A DNA stretch of 64,000 bases from Bryum argenteum (lineage: Eukaryota > Streptophyta > Bryopsida > Bryales > Bryaceae). Below are positions 1 to 12,080 of this stretch, piece after piece. Position 1 is the first letter of the stretch. Every line of letters begins with the position of its first letter. Under the pieces are notes generated by a model, which was not told the DNA's origin, did no database searches, and was given only the letters and a program-made list of their open reading frames with translations. A program made the translations under genes and the position numbers. The DNA lies in NCBI GenBank assembly GCA_037043015.1, contig CM073321.1, positions 6,530,001 to 6,594,000 of the forward strand, given 5' to 3'.

Positions 1-512
1 GTGCATCTGTGATTGCTTGCGCGCGCTCCAACCGACACCTCATCGCCATGGAACCTGACGAAGAAATCTTTGATGGTGTACTAGCGGAATACAAGAATGG
101 TCCTCCCGGTGATGAGGAAAGTGGAGAATCGGCCCCTCCCGCGGATTATGACTCTCACGAACCGGTCGTGAAGAAGCCACGAAAGTTCATTGGTGTGTAA
201 TACCATCTTCTTTTCTCTTTCTCGATTTCAAATTACTCACTTACAAATCAATAGTATTGACTTTCCTTGTACTTTTAGGATCGCAGGTCTGAAAGAGCGA
301 TTGACTCGCAACGCTCATCTCTACAAGAGCCCTCCATCAAAATTCACCCTACCATCATCGCTAAGTGTCTTGCTCAAGAGTTTGTTCAAGCTCCATCTCC
401 CATTTTGTCTGACACTCCACGTGGACGTTATAGCAATAGTATGCTTGAGTTTATAGACTTTGAGGCTTATCAATGTGATCAGCACTTTAATGGTACTACA
501 CCGTCAGCCTAG
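1..512 (+). CDS. Unrecognised gene, last two exons (partial at left edge)
   Basis: The reading frame is open from the left edge to 194, then a GT...AG intron (195-278, T-rich before the acceptor) joins in phase 0 to an exon ending at a TAG (510-512). The visible part is about 140 residues: an acidic stretch rich in E, D, P and G followed by a mixed segment with no motif I recognise. Because the frame is open at position 1, upstream exons probably lie outside the window. I see no transmembrane segment or zinc-binding motif. It could be the tail of a host gene or of a transposon gene; I cannot choose. The splice assignment rests on frame continuity and the intron signals only. Confidence 0.45.
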
Positions 513-1430
513 TTTGTGATTTGTTTTCTAATAGGTAGTGGACATGGTAGCGCCATACATTTGTAGTTTACCATGATCTATTACTTATATACTATCTATA
601 TGTGTTTTTCAATATATATGGTTTGATATTTTCATTTATTGTTATTATCGTTTATAGCTTAAGCTCCACTAAGTGTTTCAAGTATTACTCTAAGTATCTC
701 AATACACTGTAATCTAAGCCATGCATGCCTTTAACGGTGATGTCAGCCCTAATTTTGATGTAACTTCTTCAACTCCAATCTAAATGTTTAAGTTTTAAAC
801 TCAATGCAGCCTAAAAGTTTCAGAAGGTTTTTTTATTTTCCATTGGAGTGATTGAATCTTGTCAATGTTGGTAGGGGCTATAGTCCAGTATTTGTATAGT
901 TCAGGATAGCAGCCTTAAGACGCAGTGCAACGCTCAAACGAGGCCGAGGAAAATCAAACCACTACAATGCCACGTAAATGTCTTTCTGTACACCTTACAA
1001 GGAGACACGGGAAGACGACCTGTAGTTATAAATTTCAGATTATATAAACCGAAGCATTTACATATAATTCTGACAAGTGTAATAGGAAATTGATGACATC
1101 AGCCCTAATTAGACTCCTAATATTAAAATCGATAAAATAAACTTATTGATTACCTAAAGGGCCATCCAAAAGTCGTCGTTTAGATTTTGTTATATGATTT
1201 GAATTGTATTGGTTACACATGATGATGCCAGCCTATAATTTAATTAACGTTTATTCAAACTTGCAAATGTGGATTATTTATGAAATATTGTATGACCTCA
1301 ATACTATGAAAATGGATGGATAAATGACCTATGTCCACGGTTTTGGGTACTTTTATGCCTAAAAATAACCATTTCAAAATTTCAGAACCACACATTCCAT
1401 GGTAATAGGGCCATTAACTTTTACATTTTT
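513..1430. other. AT-rich spacer with a recurring short motif
   Basis: There is no credible coding sequence. The motif GATGTCAGCCCTAATTTTGA (near 737) recurs in variant form near 1092 (GATGACATCAGCCCTAATTA) and 1220. Variants also occur at 26828 and 26866, beside another shared repeat, so this looks like part of a dispersed, old mobile element rather than a promoter. Confidence 0.4.
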
Positions 1431-1436
1431 TTCTTC

Positions 1437-1487
1437 TCACCGCTCAAACTTTACCGCTCACCGCTCACCGCTTACCGCTCAACCCTC
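1437..1487 (-). repeat. ACCGCTCA short-repeat block (copy 1 of a dispersed family)
   Basis: Five to six imperfect ACCGCTCA units lie in tandem. The same word, embedded in GCTCACCGCTCA contexts, appears at 27128-27210 and, in the opposite orientation (GCGGTGAGCAGATTTT), at 21289-21366. The flanking TTTTACATTTTT resembles sequence next to the 27.1 kb copy. I infer one element family whose end carries these units. Confidence 0.4.
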
Positions 1488-2189
1488 ACACCGGTGGTTT
1501 CCCCAGTTGTGTGTTCATTGCTTGAAAGTTTACATTGGTTGCACCCCCCCCCCACGGCCCAACTTGTCAGCTAGAACCGAACAACCGGAATTTAGCCTCA
1601 CACCCTCTTCTCGTCATTGCGTTGATGCTACGCCTTCTCTTCCGGCGTTTGGAGTCGCTCGCCGAACCCTGCGCTTCCGGACTTCTTCCGGTAGAAACCC
1701 TATCTCCCGGACTCCTTACTGGACTCGCTGACTCACACTCTCCTCCGACGTGCTGAGTGCGCGGCGACGTATGAGGACTGAAGGTGCGCAAATCAAACTT
1801 GGAATGACAAAGAATGGTGGTGGCAGCCCTTAAACGCCATAATCCGGAGACTTCCTCCCGAAACATCATTACTCTGGCCTTGAAAGGTACACCGGTTATT
1901 CTTCCGGGCGCGAGTGGGCCGCCGGTGATACTTGCGGGTGCGGGTGGATTATCCAACCGTACGTCAGGTCTATGGGTAGCTCCGTTAGCGACCTGGTAGA
2001 AAAACCGGGTCACTCGGAATTTCCAGGGAAAATCATATGAGTCCACGACGATCCGGTAAGCTCTAGAATCTACTAAGGCCAACCGGATGAACAACAAAGC
2101 TAGAACGCTATCTACAAACCATTTTTAACTATCCACTCTTTATTCCCAAACGCTAAAATTCTCATTTTGACCCTAAATACGCAATATAA

Positions 2190-3880
2190 TTTAAAATATT
2201 GGAGAACATAATTCTACACTTGGGGCATTGGGGGCAATCCAAGTAAGTCTCAAAGTGGATAGGTCTAGTATACGTGGGTCCATCCAAGGAAGGACCTTGG
2301 GTGGAAAGGACCTTAGATCTATCGGGTGCTTTCTTTGAGACTTAGCCATTTCCAAGAGAAAGGATGCTTGGAGCATTGCAGAGCATTGCAGATCATCCCT
2401 TTTGAAAGGATGACCGAACACCGTTGTGAGCCAAAAGGACCTCGGGAGTGACGCCCCGGGCTTGGCAAAAGACAAGGTCAGGTCACCAACGAGAGTCCCG
2501 AATAAAGAGCACGCAATGGCGTTATGCTCAGGACAAACTTGGTAGTGTGCCTTACATGGATGGAAACCTTGTTCCAGCACGCACCTATGGGTACAAAGAA
2601 CGCGCAATTTGAAGTTGTGAGTCATGAGATATGACTCTCCAAAGTCGGAGCGCGTTCTGGGACACTCCGAAACTCGGGAGTGTTGCCTTTTGGGACTCAA
2701 TCTTTTGTCCTTCATGGATGGCGGCATGTTGCTTGTCGTTGGAAAGCTATGGACAAGAGCTTTCCAAAATGCTAAGGCTCGCGAGGAGCAAAGCAATGCT
2801 TTGTGAGATATGGCTCTCCAAAGCATCGGGACTTCGAGACTCCGGGACTGCTCCATCCCGGGACTCCCGAATGTTTAGAGGAGCATAGCTCCCACATGGG
2901 AGATTTGATTGGGACAGGTGAGGAGTCAATAGACATCCACTCAAAAAGTAGATGTTTAAAATGGGCTTGCACGGCCCATTTGAGTGACTGTGCTACAAGT
3001 TAGCCTGAGAAGAAGTTTCGACCCATTTTTAAGGCTAAGGCAAAAACGGGTGGTCTTCCCCAAAAAAATGTGTCATGGAAGGTCCCTCAACACTAAGGGG
3101 GGGGGGGCCACCAAAGACTCCTGTGGGTATTATGAGGAGGGGTGGTCTCCCTCCTCACTTGCACATGGTGCCATGAGGAGCCGGGGTGGCTTCGAGGGGT
3201 GAGGCTTACAATGGAGCCTCACTCCCGCATCTTGGGGAAAATTGAGGGTGCTTTGGAGCATCTCTAAACATGGAGTTGGGAAGTGTCTCTCTCCAAATTA
3301 GTCCTTGTGATAAGTAGTGCCGGTCCCCGGGAGTAACCGGGAATGGCTCCAAAGGGTGAGGCATGGAAATGAAGCCTCACTCCCACACTTAGGGCATTGT
3401 GGGATGCTCTTGAGCATCTGGCAATATTGGATTAGAAAGAGCCTCGCTTTAAACTTGTCTCCGAGAAAACTAGTGCCGGATTCCGGGACGGTTTCCAGCA
3501 AAGTCCCGAATGGAGTGAGAGACAAGAGTGGAAGGGGACTAGTGAGAAGTTTGAGAATGGATAAGGGCGGTTAGCTCCGAGGGTGATTAGAGTCACCCTT
3601 GGGAGCTTGGACATTTGTGGAAGGCCGCCCCGTGCCACCAAGTGGCATGCCCATGAGTTGGTGGGAGTTCCGGGTTGGTATACCCATGTGTTGGTGGGAG
3701 TTGCCGACAATGAGTATCGGATAATGAGTTATGGAGACAAGGTGGGTTGGACACCTTGACTTGGAATGGTGCTAACATTGTGTGTGTGGGGCACATGCAA
3801 GTGTTAGCTATGTTGTGGCTGGTTGCTACCAACTAAGTGAGCAGGGATTCTGCTATCAAATAAGGCTCACTAAGAAAAAA
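2190..3880. repeat. Locally duplicated non-coding segment
   Basis: Two kinds of internal duplication are visible. GAGATATGACTCTCCAAAG near 2625 matches GAGATATGGCTCTCCAAAG near 2804, each followed by CGGGAC-rich sequence. Two diverged tandem units of about 160 bp (about 3200-3356 and 3357-3515) share the blocks GCCTCACTCCC, GAGCATCT and CTAGTGCCGG. A short GTTGGTGGGAGTT repeat lies at 3655-3705. Open frames here (for example 2191-2856 on the minus strand) have no recognisable domain. An LTR or other untranslated part of a retroelement is possible but I see no clear termini. Confidence 0.4.
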
Positions 3881-6800
3881 AAAGTTGGCAGAAGTTAGGG
3901 TCGCGACACTCAGACTAAAAACGATCGACCTAGAGTTTTATTCGGTAATACCCTATCTATAGTCCATCAAAAGATGCATTTTTTTGATGATATCAAGAAA
4001 AGAGTGAATGGTTTTATTGCACAATGGACAATATTGGCTGAAAATGATGATTCTAGAGAATTTAGACGACTGAATAATTCTCCAGAAGATAATTGAAAAG
4101 GTCTTAAAAACTGCTCTCGATGCAACACTCTAGCCACACGAAAGTTTAGTAGATGGATATTGGCATGCTTCTAGAATTCCTCACAACGAGGCCAATCGCA
4201 TGCGTAGAATGACACACTAGAGGAAGAGAATGCAGATGATGCATCATTTGTTGTACGTAAACGTGATCCCCACGTGCTTTATTCCATGTAAATCGCAAAA
4301 CGTTTGGAGAATTTTTTGTTGCACCGCATCTTGCAAACAATGACCTAAGACTATTAAGGCTTGCTAGAGCAATAACAAAGCGAAGTCCACATCTTGCATA
4401 TAAGCCAAATTCAATATTGGACTCATGTAACTAGAAAACATGTGAACATAGAGACATATGTGAGATGGAACACGAATAAAGGAAACGTGTGGCAGGAGGA
4501 TCGAACAATGAATTCAACATGGTCTAGCACAAAATGTATCATGATAGCTTGGAAGCCACGAGCGCGCAAAATTTTTTTGGCTCCAAAGATAGCTAAACAA
4601 ATCTCTTAAACAAAAATCATTAAGGCATCTGTAAGAGCTTTTATCACTGACTTCAAAAATGACGCATCTGTTTTGGAGATTTGATTTATGCTTCAGATGT
4701 AGAGATTTCTTGTTGTAGAGTGTGCTAAAGACAAAAGTTGCATTTCTTTTTTATGATATAACCTAGTAGGTGATGGAGAGTATACTTCTCTTTGTAGTAG
4801 ACTAGCTAGTGGGTTGTGCAAAGTGGACTTCGCATTTACTTCTTGTATTGAGTTTAAGAATGTATACCATATTACTTTAACTTTAAAGTTACATTAAAAA
4901 ATCTCTTTTCAGAATCTCACTGAAATTGACTGTCTCAAATAAGTTTAGCAAGTAAACACCTTTGCATTGCTTAGTATGGGATGTTTAAATATGAACTCTT
5001 TATCAATTTAATTATAGAAATTCAATTTACAAAAGATTCAAAAGTCTCAATTTATTGAGATGTCTTATTTTAATGAACATATTTTACAATATGTTTATAG
5101 AAGAGATTAAAATAAGACTTCAATGTCTCTCATTTTAACGAATAAGGCCTTCAAGGAATAAGTGTTCCGCGAACAAACTTGTCGCAACAACTAGCCGACA
5201 TTGCAACGTTGATCCTGCAATCCGATGACGAATTGCACTCAGGAAAGGTGGGCATTAGATTACTTGACAGGTAAACTAATGGAACCGCAGTTGCCAAAGG
5301 AAGCCACAACACTGAAGACTACAAGGTAGATTAGTATTAAAAGAGGATAGGAAACGCACAACATAGTTTTTTTTTAGTTGTACTACGCCTCCATTTATTC
5401 CAAGGTTTTATCCGTGCCTTGTAGTCACGCGGCCTTCAACTTGTTGTCTATACGAACAAATTGGTTTTCCATCACTGTCTTGCATATATCTCTCTATCTC
5501 TTTCTTTCTCACTTTAACTTCTCAATCTCTATATAACACCTGTTGTTGCCTCTGCCAAGGTCGGCTTCGTGGGATTTGCCTCCGTTTAACTCTTCACGAG
5601 TTTTGTAGATAATCATTTTTTATTATAATATCGAGGCACGACTGGCTGTGGAACACCAAAGAACAATCACATTGTAAAAACACAAGACCATAGCAAGAGA
5701 CAGAGTCTAGAGACTTCGTTACAATCCTTAGAAACTCGACCGTAAGTTAATCCATGGCTACGGACCCTTAACACAATTTCGTATTCACAAGTCAGACTCC
5801 TTTACCGTACTTGTATTGGTGACCGTATTATTCGCTCACGATTATATTGGACTACCTCTTACTTTTACCACGGCGTAGCATGGGCCCTCTCTACGCACAA
5901 TCCAAGTCTGAGAACCTCGTGGCCAGTACCTAATCCGTCCCTACCTTACTCCTTGACCTTGTGCATGTCCATGGCTTTACCCTGCTAACAACCAGATTCC
6001 GAATCAAATGAATCTCTGGACCTTGCGGTTCGGTTAGGTCCTCTTCTACTTGCCAGAAGAATCATGATTTCATATGGGTCTTATTGTGTCACTGTTTCTT
6101 TTGAAGGGAAGGCCGTTAATTTTTTATTTAGTTTACTCTCTTGTGTCTCTATTTTCATTTTGTGTCTTCGTGGTTTCTAAAGGGTTGCATTGACTAACCA
6201 AGAGCCTCTTGTAACCTGGCTTTGCATACCACGTCCTAACAATTGTTAAGGTATAATCGAAGGAAGGAATCAGAGAATCGATAGGCATGTAGAAAACTAG
6301 TCCGTGACGAAAGGCGGTTATTAAAAATGAGATCGAGAAACTAGGTGTAAGGAGCAGGTACCTCGTGCGCTTGGAACTCTTGAACATGTGGTCCTGTTGA
6401 GGTCATCTTTCACCATGGATTGAACAAGCTCTTCTCTGGGCTTAGATAGTAACAATTGGTCAATGTCTCGGTTAGAGCCTAGAATTGGAATCCTTTGTTA
6501 ATCCTATTCAAGGTATCAATTGTTGTAGCATTGACAAGGAGGTGACCGAGACACCCCTAAAGTGATTTGTTACCCGGATAAAGAAACTCATAGAAGAGGG
6601 TGGTGCAAGAGAAGAAGCTACATGAGAGAGAATTTAAATAAATTGGTGAATCTCCCAATCACAAAAATCAACCGGGAGGAGTGTCACAATCCCACACTAG
6701 AAAGGAACCGTATGAGGATTATACAAAGGCTAATTAAACACAGCAGTTGATATGACAGGGATGCACAGGAAAAGGGAAAACAATAGAAGAAGGGGAATAT

Positions 6801-8715
6801 AAGATGTGGGTAAAATTAGATCTGGGTAAAATCAAATTTCACCAAACCACAGAGGAAGTAGGAAGACAATTAGTTAAAGGAAGTGGTCTTGGAAAAAGGG
6901 TTCTAAATGAAGGCGCATATACGTGAAGATGTTTGGGTAGAGATGTTATTAGAGAGAAAAAGGAATAACTTACTTTAGAATTTGAAGAGGAGTTTGGTTA
7001 CTAATCGGTTGGAATGTTGGTGGCTTCTACTTCACAAGATCTTCTCGAAACAATAATCGAATCCCACCTTTCATTTATACAAATTAGGGGCCCGGTGACT
7101 GATTATTCGACAAATGCCCACTTTGTTTGCAAAGCGAACAAAGAAAAGTGCACATAGCATCGTTACGTTTCATATCTTGTTTTGGAGTAAGAGGGCAAAG
7201 TCTGCGCATAAGGAATACCTTGGTCCACAAGTTACGACAATATCCTAAATTAGGCAGATATTCTTAGACTCTCATTTGCTTAGACCTTGCTCAAATTGAC
7301 AATAATTCAAAGCGGAGTTTCTTCTAAAAAGAGCAATTCTTCATATATAAGAAAGTTTGGGACTTAAATAGTCTTGATATACAGATATACAAAAAATATA
7401 CAATTTGCAGAAAGTTCCATCTTTAGACCTCAAGAATTGAATAGATATCGATCTAACCCTGAAATCGACCTTCTGAGGGCTCTTTTTGACTATAGGGGCT
7501 AAGCTCCTTTACCTTATGGTATTCTTGTCAAACTTACCCAAGATCCTCAACAAACAAACTATAACACTAGCTTCATGTAGGGAGGAAAGTGTCATTTTTC
7601 TTTCTCATTAGAGTAGCTATTTCTTTCGTCACATTCAAAAAGTGGCCAACGACTTGCCGAATGTAGCATCTTTCCACGCTTTGCAACTTGCATGCCCACC
7701 TTTTCAACTCCCATCTCAATGCAGCGAGTTCTTTCACTATAATTTTGAGAGATGTCAACCTATCTTCTAGAAATACCCTTAGCTTTTTGAATTTTATGGC
7801 ACGATGCATTTTATAGTTTGTCATGGTAATGAATTCCAACATAGGAAAAAATATATTATAGACATTTATCTAAAACTACCATAGAAGGACGCAAATTTTT
7901 AAGGTTGATTAACTTTATTTAGTCTTGTAGTGATTTTCTAAAGCATCCCAATGTAAATGGAGCGTAATTATTTTCAAAGGCATATTTATACCAACACTTA
8001 TACACATGTTGGGTGAAAACTTGAAATGCCCACATTTGAGATTTCTATGAGCAAACAAAGATGAAAAGAGGGCACTTGTGATTTCCGTGGTCAATCCCTG
8101 GCACGCATAGACAAAAATATTATCCAATCTGCAATGTACTTTTTAACATGGAAATACTCGATAGGAATGGGTTGCCTCTCAATGCAATGTGTATAAAAAA
8201 AGTAGTCTAACAAAGGACCATAAAAGCACCCGTTTGTTTCTATTCATTATCATGTTTTCCATCTCAGTTACAGAGGGTTGGTACCTCCTCCCACTACAAG
8301 CTTCGCACATGCATTAGCAAACCTCCAATGAATCGCGATTATAGATGCATGGCGCAATCTCCAAATAAATATTAGCACCACGCATGACGAGCCTCAGCCG
8401 GCATGCACCACCCGCCGTTAATTGCAGTTGGTCGATGAAAGCAATCGCTCTAGCTGGTGCTTGCTGGTGCTGCGACTGGGCTCGGCTGGCGTACGCCAAG
8501 TTATATGTGGAGTCGTGGGTGTCAAGAACTGGCGACTGTAACACGTCTTTCAGCGTGATTCAAATGCACGTATGAAATGGTCGATGTTATTTCCAACGGA
8601 TGACTGTGTAACCGGCTCACAGTAATTTGCAACTATCCGTTATATTGTATTTAAGGCGCTACTGTATGTGAGACTTATGCAGTCGTTTGAAGCAAACTGT
8701 CACTGCAGAGCATCG
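3881..8715. other. Long spacer, no gene seen
   Basis: This is AT-rich sequence without frames longer than about 90 codons and without recognisable domains on either strand. The only structured item I found is the foldback at 5057-5145, listed separately. Part of the segment could be decayed transposon, but I cannot name a family. Confidence 0.5.
5057..5145. repeat. Short foldback, MITE-like
   Basis: GTCTTATTTTAATGAACATA on the left arm pairs imperfectly with the right arm AATATGTTTAT...GATTAAAATAAGAC. The arms are about 30 nt around a short loop. No clear target-site duplication is visible, so the MITE assignment is tentative. Confidence 0.35.
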
Positions 8716-10174
8716 TCATCTACAGACCTGCAGAAACTTTCGGCTGCGAGTGCTGCTAGATTCTGCTAGAGCAGCTTCCAATTGAAGACAAACATCCTTC
8801 AGCGTGCCGTAATCGGCTTTCATGTGATGCAAACCATCAGTATCATGTATTGCCAGCAAAAAGCGTGAGGTGACTTGATGTTGCACACTGCGACTAGCAA
8901 CCTGAAATTCCAAAAACAGATGAATTTCTCGAGCTAGCGGTAACAGAGGGTCAAATTCTTCACCCCTACAACTGTTTCAACTCAAGTAGGACAACCCTCC
9001 CAGGTCGGGAATAAAGAACTCTTATCTCGGCTGGCTTCGAAGTACTCTTCAAATAGCTCAATATATTTCAAGTTAGTTTAGCAGAGAAATTGGAGTTTCT
9101 GACGAGGTTGAATGACTGCTTGCGTTCTTGAATCCTCATGTATTCTCTACAGGTTTAAGTATTGAAAGTGTACTCAATGGTAAACATTCTCGACCAAACA
9201 AACGAAACCAAACGTTGATGACAGAACAGTTGAGAGCATCTAAATGACTTAAGATGATAATATATGCAGATACTGGAAGACGAATAGCGCTCAATAAGGT
9301 TTGAGATAATGATCCAAACCTGAATGTCAAGCCGCCAATCCAGCCTGCCATATGATCTGCCACTCAAGAGAACCACGCCAAAGAGTTCTTTGTGTCGTTG
9401 AAAATACATAGCTGCTAGCACCTTCCCGGGTGATTCCTTCAGACCTGAGTTAGTAATCAATCAAATTGAAATACGAGCGAAGACAGGAGGCTCTACTCCA
9501 AACCTTCCTAACCGCAACACTCCTAATCAAAGAAAACAAGATTCATGAGATCTTTAAAATTAAACAACGCCTCAACCAGAGATATTCAGATCGTAAATCA
9601 GAGCACCTGTTGAGCTTCTACGTAGGAGTTCCATATACTGCGTTCTTTGGTGCAATTGCATGATAAGATTAAACTTCTAAATTTGATCATCCTACTTGCT
9701 CACGCTTACAGCGTCGAGCTTAGCGAAGTGTGAGCGGTGATTGCTTGAATAGTTGGTTGATTAGGTGGTTGCTTACCAGCATTACTGAATAGTGAACGTA
9801 ACTCTGCTTGTTGCATTTGCAGTCGGACTGCACGGGCGAACAACAATGTCAAAGATGCCACCGCCTGTTCCACTTCTTCAATAGTAACTTGCAATATCCT
9901 CGCTGCCTTTGCAAACCCTCTTGTCCCGACCTCATTCTTTACAAAGCGATCCAGCACAATTTTGCCAAACCCCTGTGCCACTACACAGATGCAAACATAC
10001 GATCTTTCATCGTGTAACAAACACAGAAACCCAACCCTGGCGTCAGCCGGGTAACAACCAGGATTTTCAGAGCTGCTTGGATTTGGAACTAACATACGAG
10101 AATGAAAATATGGTAGCCACACCTGGAACATCAGCGCCCAGAAGAAACTGAGGCACTTGAACCACGTAAGTCAT
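8716..10174 (-). CDS. COMMD2: COMMD2-like COMM-domain protein
   Basis: Four exons can be joined on the minus strand: 10174-10123, 9980-9777, 9444-9320 and 8901-8716, with GT...AG introns. All phases agree and give 188 residues ending in TAG; human COMMD2 is about 200. The N-terminal half is helical (residues about 18-85, GFGKIVLDRF then FAKAARILQV). The C-terminal COMM domain is clear: LDWRLDIQVASRS at the exon 3-4 junction matches the family signature LEWRLDVQLASRS, followed by the acidic/leucine helix LKDVCLQLEAAL. COMMD proteins form the ring of the Commander complex, which works with Retriever and the CCC complex in endosomal recycling. No stops or frameshifts are seen, so the gene appears functional. 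The start ATG at 10174 is the first in frame in exon 1. It stands alone, with no neighbouring host gene nearby. Paralog identity (COMMD2 rather than another COMMD) is my judgement from residue pattern. Confidence 0.85.
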
Positions 10175-10866
10175 GATCGCCGTTTCCAATACCTAGAATC
10201 GTCGATTCCAGTGGCACGAATGGGTGCTGTTGTGTTTGGAAAGCCAACAGGGCTGTGAGGAGGCAGGGCGAAATGGTGGGCAGATTGTGCACTGTAGGAA
10301 AATTGAGGGAATCTTTATACTTGGAGTGAGAAGTGAGGGGTTACTAACTTTTAGGGATTCAAATAGGAAAAGATGAACTTTTCCTATTTTCGTGGTTTTT
10401 TTAAAAAATATATGCATAAGAAAGTACCAATTTTAGAAGGAGGTGCCTAAACGCGGGCACCCTAAATATGTACGCATGAGGTACATGCAAGGGAGGTCAA
10501 ATCTTTACAAAGCCAAGAATCTTAGGTGCCCACCTTTAGGTAGGTTCCCCCTTTTAGGTAGTTTTATTTGGAGTTGATGTAGTAATTTCATATTTAGTGT
10601 GCGCACGACAAGCAATTGCCTTCGTTTAACCCCTTCAAAGTCCAAATGTTTGAATGAATACTTAGATGCATTATAAAATATGCATTCCTTCACACTTATC
10701 AAGTACAATACCAAAAACAATATGAAGACAACAATTCCAAAATTAGATCAATAGTAACTATTTATTCGATGACGAAATAAAGTGACTAAAACTTTTGAAA
10801 ATCAATATAGAATGTACTTTTTGTTATGAGTAAATGAAAATTTATATAACATGGCTTAAATCACAT

Positions 10867-12080
10867 ATCTATTATTTAAGACACGTAATTTGTTTTGTTT
10901 TGTTTTGTTTTGTTTTGTTTTGTTTTGTTTGACATGATATTATGATCTTGGTAATTGTCGGTCGGATTGGGCCACATGAGTTGTCGTTGGAAGCGGGTTA
11001 TTTGTGGAATTGTTTAATGGCAAACCGGATTGACGAGTTCCAAGATCATGAATTTTGAAGTGTTTATGGCCCCTGAATCATGAGAAATTTCTAAATAGAC
11101 CTGGTTTTAGATCTAGTTTAAATAAGATTGGCATGGTCAAAGTACCAAAGTCGTTGCTTGGACGCCACGTAGGTATTGGAATCTATTATTTACTAGGTAG
11201 GTAAGTTGTTTTATTTTGTGTTGTTTTATGACATTATCATTTAGTGCACCGTTGGACGGATGAAGCTGCAAAATGTATAGTTGCGAGCGGGTTATTTTAT
11301 AGGTTTGTAAAATAAATCAGATCGCAGAAGGGGTTGGCGAGTCCCGCCATGTTGAAATTTCAAGTAACTATGGTTCCGAATTACAAAAATATACAAAAAT
11401 GACCTAATTGTAGATCTAGGTTCATGGTCAAAGTCTTTAAGGCGTCGTAGCATCCACGTAAGGGCATACCAATCTATTATTTAAGGTAGTTTGTTTGTTT
11501 TGTTTTAAACATGAAATTTTAAGCTTACGCACCACTGATCAGATCGGGCTCCCATAAGTGTCGTTGAAAGCAACTTTTATTGTAAAGTTGAGGACCATGA
11601 CCGGATTGCAAAACGAGTCAACCAGTCACAAAATATTGAATTTTGAAATACTTGTGGCGCCCATATTACCAAAATCTACAAAATTGACCTAATATTTGAT
11701 CAAGTACATAATCTAGAGGGAGATGGTTAAAGTATATAAGAGGTCATGGCGACATCGCAAGGACATATGAGTCTATTATTCAAAGCAAGTTTTAGAATTT
11801 AGATAAGATTTTAATGTGACATTGTGATCTAAAGCATTGTCGATTGAGTTAAGTCGCAGGCAGTGTCGTTGGAAGCAAGTTGTTTTGTAGTTTTGTGAGA
11901 AATGATTTGATTGCAAAGTAGGTCAACAAATTCCAAGATATTGAATTTCCAAGTAATCATAGGCCGACATCACCTGAAATTACAAGAAATGACCTAATTT
12001 CACATTCAGGAACAAAATAAGAGGGACATGATCAATGTATTTAAATCATCGTGGCAATGCTTCGATATGCTCTCAAATAG
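10867..12080. repeat. Decayed tandem array, about 300-bp monomer, four units
   Basis: The phrase TCTATTATTTA marks unit borders near 10868, 11182, 11473 and 11772 (variant), with a faint fifth border near 12065. Spacings are about 314, 290 and 299. Each unit also contains GTCGTTGGAAGC-like, TTGAATTTTGAAGT-like and GACCTAATT-like blocks in the same order. Identity between units is low, so the array is old. A (TGTTT)n microsatellite sits in the first unit at about 10890-10930. Confidence 0.6.
10890..10930. repeat. (TGTTT)n microsatellite
   Basis: About eight perfect TGTTT/TTTTG units in tandem. Confidence 0.9.

Noticed and set aside
1567..2097. 176-codon minus-strand open frame
   Set aside because: The region is GC-rich and the translation has no domain, heptad or hydrophobic pattern; the openness is explained by composition.
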